From Eutypella sp. D-1 (lineage: Eukaryota > Ascomycota > Sordariomycetes > Xylariales > Diatrypaceae), in NCBI GenBank assembly GCA_023313575.1, contig JAJTTP010000002.1, positions 2,232,001-2,296,000 on the forward strand: DNA of 64,000 bases. Reading direction: 5' to 3'. The position numbers were made by a program, and so were the translations under genes. This document shows, piece after piece, positions 56,551 through 64,000 of the stretch. The notes under the pieces were generated by a model. That model was not told the origin of the DNA. It did not search any database and saw only the letters and a program-made list of their open reading frames with translations. Every line of letters starts with the position of its first letter. Position 1 is the first letter of the stretch.

Positions 56551-57945
56551 AAGCTGTACGATGATAGACACTGTAGAGAGTTGCTAAGTTCAATTTGGAA
56601 TATAATTAGCTATGGTTAATGAAGGAGCGCCATTCATACACTCTACATTTGCTGTTCCACCCCTGACGCACTGATTGCCTAGTGGAGATAGTTGCTACAC
56701 ATGTTACTACCCCTAATTATGTACCATCTGTCAAGATTATGCTACAAGCCAATTCTATCTTCTCCCAGCGCCATATTACAAACATAAAAGCCCCGTCAAC
56801 GCCACTATCTCGTGTCAAGTAAGAATGGTTATTGATTCATTTTAAGACGAGCCGAAAAATGATGCAGCCAGGTTTATAGTCCCACCCAACCCACCGGGAC
56901 GTTAGCCTAGATTCCTATCATACTGGTGAACCTAAGCGTCGAGAAGCCCTATACTGTACCACGTGTTCTACACTTAAATTCTTCTACTAGCCAACATCAA
57001 GGGATCAGGTACGCTTCACAGCTGACCAACTACACGAAGTCCCTTTGTCTCGCGAAAGCCATCGGCTCGCGAAAGCCATCGGCTACCTCGATTGCTATAT
57101 TTCCTGATATCATGATGGCAAATAACTAGTATACATAACTCTCCGAGTGGAGCCGGAAGGATTTTACGTGTAGTATATATACCACCAACAGATGTTCGCA
57201 TAACTTAATGGAATTGCCCGTCAGCCTTAAAAGTGGATCTATCTGGACTCAACGGACCGGCCTGTGAAGTTTACCCCGTACGGACTTAAAAGCAATTCTA
57301 TGTATAGTTATGCTACCGCATGTGGCTATTGGTAGTTGGTGTCGGTGTATTAGAATGATATCTTGATTAGGGATTTACAGCGATGGCCTTCCATCATTCA
57401 ACACTTACCACATCCCAGCGTGGCATAGGCATCCATCTACACCAGGGCATATTTATACGGGAAAAGAACCTATGTATGCGGGAAGTACCATCCGGGTAGC
57501 GGAGGGGCTTCACCAATTAGACCCCTAATCTTTGGGACAGTGGTACGTCATACCGACTATAAATATATACTCCATAGGAAGTCATTGTCCTATACGGCTA
57601 GTTGTTTACATAAGGAGGGGCTGTCACTAGGTAATCATAAAAACAGTAGCAGTCAACTACCAGGCTTAATCGCAGGGTGGATTATCTTTGGGTTGTTCTA
57701 TACATGTAATAACTAAGGGGTGAATACTTCTTGAAGTATAAAATTAGCATGTAGCCATCTACCTCCTGCTCATGGCTCTTTATTGCATATAGCTTACACT
57801 CTCCACTGCTTCCATCAATGCATCTAGGTTATATTTTCATTTTTTAGTCCCTCGTCTCTCCTTGGGAACTCACAAGAGATCACTATTCTTGAGCGGACTT
57901 CGCTCACTTTGTCCCATAACAGGAAAAGGGCTCAACGCAGCAAAG
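56551..57945. other. intergenic, 1.4 kb
   Basis: No gene seen. A 17-bp tandem duplication lies at 57049-57082 within a short frame (56926-57129) that shows no features. Confidence 0.45.
57049..57082. repeat. 17-bp tandem duplication
   Basis: CTCGCGAAAGCCATCGG occurs twice in direct succession, without mismatches. Non-coding. Confidence 0.93.
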
Positions 57946-58950
57946 ATGTTTCCTTCATCATTATTGTCTGGCTTGAGCTTCATAGCCATTGCAGCCCCAG
58001 GTGTACTCGCATACAATGATAACACCGAGTCAATGGATAGACGTTGGCTCGGCATTGAGGTCGACGGCCTAACACTGCGCCTTTGGAATCAGGGTAATAT
58101 ACCAGCTTGTTTCATACATCAGGACCATGAAAACTACCTCGGTACAAAAGTGCAGGAAGCTCGCGCGCTTTGGAGAGCTGCAGGGCTTCGAGACGACAAG
58201 GGCTGGTTTAAGCTCGACATCAGGCCCCCTGCATATTGCTTGACACCCGAAAATCGGCCCAACTCTCTAATTATTGAGTGGGCAGGGGAAAGCGTTACAC
58301 TAGAGACCACCGTCGGGATGGGCCCCAACTTAGAGCCGACATCGGGCCATACACCAGAGCAAATCGTCAACATGGGCCCGCGGATGATAATCAGTGACCA
58401 CCCCCTCCTTTGCCACCGAGATCTTGCTGCCAATATCGCACACGAGCTGGGTCACGCCTGGGGACTTCGCCACGAACACCAGAACCCACATTTCTGGTCC
58501 ACTGGATACAGTCGGCAGGGCACGTCATCATCGAAATATGCCTTCGGGGAGGGCAGCTTCTTCTGTCAGAAACTTGCAGATTATGGCCAGACTATGGCCA
58601 AGATCGAAGCTTCTACGTACGAGCAGGATGTCAAGGAGCAACAGAAGAGACTAGTATGCAAGAATCAGCAGGCCGCTCAGATGTGGGGTTTCACCGCATC
58701 GCAATGGTTACCCATAGAGCAGGACGTCATAACAGACTCGGCAAGGGAGCCCGATTGGGATTCTATCATGATATACCCCAGTTGTTCTGGCTCCGGCGGT
58801 TTGGAAAACGTGAAAGAGAATGCTGTCGCGCTTAAGGGACGAGATGGTAAGGTCATCAAGTTTGTAAAAAAGCCAAGTAAGAAAGATGTGGAGGGCTTGA
58901 AGATCCTGTATGGTTATGACAAGAGGGATAAGAAGGGTAAAGGTAAGTAG
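57946..58950 (+). CDS. secreted astacin-like metalloprotease (metzincin)
   Basis: Intronless from the first ATG at 57946; 334 residues. A signal peptide (MFPSSLLSGLSFIAIAAPGVLA, about 1-22) begins exactly there, which favours this start; the frame is open further upstream only without ATG. The zinc site HELGHAWGLRH gives His166, Glu167, His170 and His176, the HExxHxxGxxH pattern of metzincins, followed by EHQNP as in astacins. A Met-turn candidate SIMIYPS lies about 105 residues later. The insertion between zinc site and Met-turn (about 100 residues) is longer than in classical astacins and contains two or three cysteines. The C-terminus is Lys-rich. A secreted protease acting on extracellular or host protein is likely; the substrate is unknown. 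Confidence 0.82.
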   Translation: MFPSSLLSGLSFIAIAAPGVLAYNDNTESMDRRWLGIEVDGLTLRLWNQGNIPACFIHQDHENYLGTKVQEARALWRAAGLRDDKGWFKLDIRPPAYCLTPENRPNSLIIEWAGESVTLETTVGMGPNLEPTSGHTPEQIVNMGPRMIISDHPLLCHRDLAANIAHELGHAWGLRHEHQNPHFWSTGYSRQGTSSSKYAFGEGSFFCQKLADYGQTMAKIEASTYEQDVKEQQKRLVCKNQQAAQMWGFTASQWLPIEQDVITDSAREPDWDSIMIYPSCSGSGGLENVKENAVALKGRDGKVIKFVKKPSKKDVEGLKILYGYDKRDKKGKGK

Positions 58951-61836
58951 TAAAAGGGAGGCCCGGAAATGGATAAAAGAAGCCAAAGTATGAGTGGATT
59001 GAAAGAAGGAATGATGGTCGGGTGTTCTTTCCGACCAAATACAAAATTCTGTAGTCAAGAATAAGGGAGTTGTAATGTTTATTGGGTCGACTTAACTTAT
59101 TGGCTAGCGGCTTGCACCATGTTGAGAAAATGGTATTTGCTCTGATGGGCTTTGTGCAGTTATAACAATGAGGGCCAATGGTTTAGGAGTGGGGTCTAAA
59201 GGTATTGATACTTACCTAGGTAGGTAGACATTGATTGTGGCCCTTTTCTGACCAAGTGCTCAGCTTTCTCTGGCAGGTTACATTTCTAATGCACTACATG
59301 TTAGATGTGAAGGGGGGGGGGTGAGGTTTTATGTACTTATACTATATTGATCTTCTCCTTTTCAACTGCTGCTGACAAGAGAACCTCAACGTGTGAAAAA
59401 TGTGTGCAAGACGGCTTAAAGAACATTATTCTTATGGCAACGAGACTCTGCAGCGATTGTGGGATCAAGGAACGGATATAATATTGACCATGATTCTGGT
59501 GACTTGGACGCACGACGCCTCCGTACATGAGTATTTTTCCTCATCGAAGAACAGTCCTGGATTATACCACCCTCTATAAGGGACAAAGACGGATTGTTTA
59601 CAGATGGGTCTCATCAAGACCTCTCCCAGGTGTCCCAGGGGAATGATGAGACGTGATCTTCCAAATAGGTCGTACATTGACAGTGGTAGCACCCAGACAA
59701 GTACTTTTCTGTTTTTTAGTGTATAAGATCTTCTGGACAATGCTCAATGTTTAATCAGGTAGGTGGTCTTGATTTTATATAGCAGCAGATGTAGAAGGGA
59801 TGATTGCTTAGATTGGTTGCTAGCCAGCTAAGGGGAGACTATCAAAGATGGAAGTGATTCCATATCCTTTATATATAGGAAGAGTCATCACCAAAAGGGA
59901 CAGATTGAAAAAAGGGGACTGGGTGATCCAATATCTCCACATGACCGTTATTGGTGGAGAGCTTTTATCCTGGAATGAGTGGATGTAACAGCAGGGCGTA
60001 GGACAGTGAACATAGTATCGATCATATCAGAGTGCATGGCAACAACTAAGGAAACTGAAGGACGCGTGGAAATAATGTGTAACATAAGGAACGCATTATG
60101 AGCAGATGAGTGAAAATACGAAAGCGAAACAATCGTGCAGCCTGGGATAGGGAAGAAAGGAGGTCTGGAGGCTGAAAGCCTTCCAGGCTAGGAAATATAT
60201 TAGGGATTGGCCGATGAGTCCAAAGTCACCCAGTCGGCCTACTAGGACTTCTTGTTCTAGTCCCTCAACCAATATATCAGTTAAGTACCTGAAGGTAGCG
60301 TAGTCAAATTTTAGCGCTGGATAACCATTTCGATACCGTTATAGTATACAGCTACGAGCGCGACTATTACACTCCGGGACAAACTGATAAACTCTTATGT
60401 ATACAGAGATTGTCCGAGAAATCTGGCTTTGAGTCAAGTGGGTCTATGAAGACAAGGAAAGATAATTGTGCCCTGTAGCTTTCCAGGCCCTCCAGAGCAT
60501 AATTATATTAAAGTCAGTATCTAGATAACAAAAATTACAATCTTCAAGGTCGCTATGAGATAAATTGGCCATGTAGATACAATTCAATTGGCTATCAAAA
60601 TTTGTCACCTACCTAAAAAGGAGTCTCATCTATCAGAGCCCATAGATAGGGGGGAGGTCGTGACTAGCGCCCCTGTCCTATTGTCACGTGATATCTTACC
60701 CCTATCTTTAACACGCTAAGCAGATGATCCGAGGCCTTCACAAAGACGTCGATCCACCACGAATATAGGCTGACTTGCTACAAAAACTAAAATTCATATG
60801 CGTTTAACTTGCCAGAGATAATTTGAAGTCCAAAAATAAACTTTTAAGAAAGGACTGAGATTGTGGCTAATGCCAATGTGCCGAAGTCATGACAATGCCT
60901 TTGTATTTCCTTATAGGACAAACCACGCTGAGTATTACGGCTGGATTCATATGATGCGATCTACCTAGAGATGTGAACTTTAGTCAACGAGTTAGTATCT
61001 ATATAGTGGTAAGTAACATGCCATACCATAGATCTGCTGGAGGAGATTCTTCACGGGAGCAGTGAACTGATGATTGATACCATCCCTGTGAGTTCAGTGT
61101 TATGGAGTTGAACCCCTTGATATCTGAAGAGCTATTAGCAACCCATAAGGAGCAATAGACAAAAGTTAATAGCAAGTAACACCTCCACACTGTGTTTACT
61201 TTGCTTAGCGTTAATCCCTATTAACAGCGGCCCCCCCTCCCCCTATCGTCAACCTTCTCGTCGCCCATCCCTCAGCGCCCATCCCTTGGCGTCCACCCCT
61301 CGGCGTCTACCCCCTACCATAACCACAATGGCATAATCGAAAGCTATTCAATTCCTCTCTACCAAATTCCATGGTTTAGCCCTTATCTCAATGTAGAATG
61401 AGCCAGTGATGTGATAGCCCTAGAAGTACACCACCCTTCACACACAAAAGGTTTCCCAGAATACTTTTCCTAAAAATATTCCAACTCTCTTCCATCATCC
61501 CCACCATTCAATAAACACCAAGGTGCATTCATCCCTTTGATAACATCAAGAAAAAAAACTATTGCTGCTATCAAGCAGAACCTGGATCTATTTACGTTGT
61601 GTAAGTGAATCACTTCAATATCTATCTCTATTTACTATTATTATGTTGGATATGAGGCTATTTCCAATAACGAGCATCCCTTCACGCATCTCTCAACTCA
61701 TACCTTTTATACTTGGTCACCAAACGGAGTAAAAAGATCCCTTCTCCCTGGATTCTTTTTGCCTGTAATACATAGCTTCTAGCCTTTACTATCGCGAAGA
61801 AGTCGGGCAATATTTCCCATCACTCTATTGTTTCAC
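58951..61836. other. gene-poor AT-rich region, 2.9 kb
   Basis: No gene was recognised. Contents: CTTACCTAGGTAGGTAGAC at 59211-59229, a weak nested inverted repeat at about 60644-60708, and a 14-bp minisatellite at 61256-61315. The final 250 bp hold a CT-rich tract and a possible leader intron (GTAAGT at about 61600) of the next gene. Confidence 0.45.
61256..61315. repeat. 14-bp degenerate minisatellite, 4 copies
   Basis: Units of the form CGYCYAYCCCTYGG repeat four times with one or two changes each, in pyrimidine-rich non-coding DNA about 520 bp before the acidic-protein ATG. Confidence 0.8.
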
Positions 61837-62378
61837 ATGAACTCCAAAACCACTCGTCGAGGTAGTTTGCACTTTCACGCAGCCACCGATTTCTTTTTGA
61901 AGCCCCGAAAAGATAACTTTTTGAAGTATGAGCAACTCTCAGCTAACGATACGCTTTTTTATTAGCAACTGCCCACACGCCCTGAACGCGGCGGCCCAGG
62001 TTCGAAAATCACCGCTTGCCCACGGCATCACTACATACTGAAACTAACGTTAAACAGAACAACTCCACCGACTCAAGCCCTGCTGCCGAGGACTCCGAAT
62101 CCGACACCCTCACCATGTCTGCGCCCGCTGCCACTCGGGGTACACCGGCTCCCGTCACGGCCAAGTCCGCTGCCGCAGCTGCTCCGCCGGCCACTAAGTC
62201 CACTAAGCCCACTCAGGCTACCCAGGGCACCGAGCAAGGTTCCGTTGAGGACTATGACTCCGACGACTCGGACTACTTCTCTGAGGATGACGAGGAGGAG
62301 GTGGACGACGACGACTCGGGCGACTACATCCCTGAGGAGGACGAGGAGGATGATGACGACGACTCAGATGACGACTGA
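61837..62378 (+). CDS. small protein with very acidic C-terminal tail
   Basis: Proposed exons 61837-61925, 61966-61999 and 62058-62378 join in frame to 147 residues. Intron 1 (40 bp) has a GCTAAC branch site and a T-rich tract before its acceptor; intron 2 (58 bp) has ACTAAC. The N-terminus is basic and aromatic (HFHAATDFFLKPRKDNFL), the middle is Ala/Thr/Pro/Lys-rich, and the last 45 residues are almost all Asp, Glu and Ser with two Tyr-bearing steps (DYDSDDSDYFSEDD, SGDYIPEEDEE). Such tails are seen in histone chaperones and other nuclear acidic proteins, but no chaperone motif is evident, so I assign no function. A shorter product starting at the ATG at 62115 (88 residues) is the main alternative. 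Confidence 0.5.
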
Positions 62379-63332
62379 CAATTCCTGAGGAACTGTGTTT
62401 CACCCCGACTTGCGGGTAAGAAACACCGACGTAACCAAGGGTGTAGTCACCTGCTGGTGCTTTGCAGAAGAGATCTGGTATGAAGAGGCGAGGAAGGAAA
62501 GGAGTTCAGGCGTTCGGGTTTTTTTTTTCGCCTAGTCAGTTGGCCATTTAGATCAATGGCATTCCCTTCTCCATACGTACAAAGCACGCAACTACAGACG
62601 TGAAACCGTCTATCATGAACTCATACGTACACTGTGTCGGTGATCGTAGGTCTTGAATTTCTCCTTGGTCAGCGTGTGAAACGATTTTGCATTTGTTTGC
62701 GGACCTGGGTACCAAGAAAACAGAGTTCTGCCCGTAGGGATGAACACAAGAATGTTCTCTACGAAAACCCCTGATGGAGGCCCCCCCTTTAATAAGCGGT
62801 AGGTCTCCAGAGAACACACAGAGCCATGCCTATCAGCAATCCTTACTCGCATTATTGCCTTTTGTTTTCCCTATTCGTTCCTCGCTTAACCCCTCACCAC
62901 TAGCGAGCCTCACAGAGCATCGTCCGTAGGCGTAACAGAGGCACAAGCGCAGATCATGTATTCAGAGACACAGTCAAGGTGTAGATGAATAAAAAAAGAC
63001 GCAGTAAAAAGATCCAGCGAACCGCCACCGAACGCCCGGGGGAAAATAAGCCTTATGTACATCAACGCGTCGCGGTTCCCGCGCCACTGTTTCGTGTCTC
63101 CCACCCCCGCTGACGCGAAATATCGCCCCTAAGTCGATGGGTGCTTCTACTCACTCACTAACCGAATCGTACAAGAATAGACGGGGTTTCCCTTCCCATT
63201 GTATAAGCTAACTCCTTCTGGTATTATTTTTTCCGCTCCTTTCTTTTCTCTTATCCTTTGAACGACCCTTTATCCTCAACGCGCAGATGTGGGATTGAAA
63301 ACAGTGCTATAATCGCGTTTATATGTAAGTGA
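62379..63332. other. intergenic between convergent genes, 0.95 kb
   Basis: 3' flanks of the acidic-protein gene and of the partial membrane protein gene. A T(10) run is at 62519. No credible gene was seen. Confidence 0.5.
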
Positions 63333-64000
63333 TCAACCTAGTTCCCTACGCGGGGGCTCCGTATGCGCCTCGAGCTCCGCCGGGTGAGATATCGGCTCCC
63401 TACATCGTCACGGAAGTGTGGTTAGCAATCAGCAAACTCGCCACGCAAAGTACGTCACGACGACGAATAGTTTACGGGATCCGGGGCGTCGGACTCGGGA
63501 AGGAAACTTACTGGTTGAACTGCGGACTGCCGAATGGTGGTGGCGGGTATCCGGGGCTCGGGTGACCTGGGATGATGTAGGAGTTGTGGGGACTGCCCAT
63601 TTCGGAGTGCTGGTTGGGGCTGCGGGCGCGGTTGTAGGGGTCGGGGGCGTAGATGCCGCCGGAGCCCGGCGGCCCGCCGTAGGTGGAGTTGGTGTAGGTG
63701 GAGGGAGGCGGCGGGCTCTTGGGGCCACCGCCGGTGTCGCCGTGCTGGTCGTAGGGGTTGTATGAGTGGGTCTGTTGGCGACCGTCGTCGACGTAGTGCG
63801 CTTCAACCATGCCGGGCGGCGGCACCTGCGACACCCGCGCGCTGCTCCGGTATCCCTTCTCGATGCCCCCCTTGCGTCCGCAAAAGTACACCAGCGCCAC
63901 CGCGATCAGTACCACCGCCGCTCCGCCGATCGCGATGCCCGCTATAGCGCCCCCGGAGAGCCCACTCCCGCCTCCTCCTCCGCCAGAGTCACCGTTACCG
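63333..64000 (-). CDS. single-pass membrane protein, C-terminal part (runs off window)
   Basis: The gene enters from beyond 64000 on the minus strand. The last two exons are seen: 64000-63512 (partial) and 63399-63333, with a 112-bp intron (63400-63511) that has a GTAAGT donor and TGCTAACC branch site. The visible product begins with a Gly/Ser-rich stalk, then one span, GAIAGIAIGGAAVVLIAVAL, a VYFCGRKGG stop-transfer, and a cytosolic tail of about 145 residues rich in Pro, Gly, Tyr and Ser. The spliced end reads NQEPISHPAELEAHTEPP, a usual ending for such proteins. The layout matches fungal wall-stress sensor-like or Mid2/Skg6-like single-span proteins; the ectodomain is outside the window, so the family cannot be fixed. 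Confidence 0.75.

Noticed and set aside
60644..60708. Nested inverted repeats (AGATAGGGG/CCCCTATCT and CGTGAC/GTCACG), a possible MITE
   Set aside because: Arms are 6-9 bp, imperfectly spaced, and no target duplication was found.
1..64000. CRISPR arrays, bacterial operons, rRNA genes, telomere repeats, secondary-metabolite cluster
   Set aside because: No spaced direct repeats, Shine-Dalgarno-led gene chains, rRNA signatures, TTAGGG arrays or PKS/NRPS/terpene genes were seen.

Overview
This window looks like nuclear chromosome sequence from a filamentous ascomycete (Pezizomycotina, most likely Sordariomycetes). Genes have short GT-AG introns of 40 to 140 bp with TAAC-type branch sites. The protein families are typical of moulds: GH3 beta-glucosidase with a PA14 insert, CorA-like and DUF7730 proteins, a fungal FAS1 protein and small secreted proteins. 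Intergenic DNA is peppered with TACCTAGGTA-type words. Exon joins below were derived by eye, by requiring frame and splice-site agreement; none is confirmed by transcripts. Many more short open frames exist, but most are shadows or lie in repeats.

Layout. 1-13.3 kb: an alpha/beta hydrolase (minus), a 914-residue multi-pass membrane protein of unknown function (plus), then about 6 kb without a convincing gene. 13.4-20.7 kb: a six-exon intracellular GH3 beta-glucosidase (plus), converging on a Ted1/Cdc1-type GPI-remodelling metallophosphoesterase (minus). 21.9-25.3 kb: a broken C-terminal copy of the 914-residue membrane protein, then a six-exon kinase-like gene whose second intron carries a 175-bp solo LTR with a perfect 5-bp target duplication. 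25.3-30.1 kb: gene-poor DNA with minisatellites and a perfect hairpin palindrome. 30.1-32.2 kb: a soluble fumarate reductase fused to cytochrome b5. 32.2-41.4 kb: a 9-kb gene desert ending in the pyrimidine-rich leader of a hexose transporter/sensor gene (41.5-43.4 kb).

44.9-59 kb looks like an accessory segment: a protein kinase with an unusual N-terminal domain, a small two-exon gene, a six-exon CorA-like membrane protein, a secreted FAS1 protein, a six-cysteine small secreted protein, tRNA-Lys(UUU), a DUF7730 protein and a secreted astacin-like metalloprotease. 61.8-64 kb: a small three-exon protein with a very acidic tail, and the 3' part of a single-pass membrane protein that runs off the window end.

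There is no obvious biosynthetic cluster or operon-like system. The shared themes are carbon use (beta-glucosidase, hexose transporter, fumarate reductase), membrane and wall biology, and secreted candidate host-interaction proteins. The best supported unusual item is the solo LTR sitting inside an intron of an otherwise intact kinase gene.
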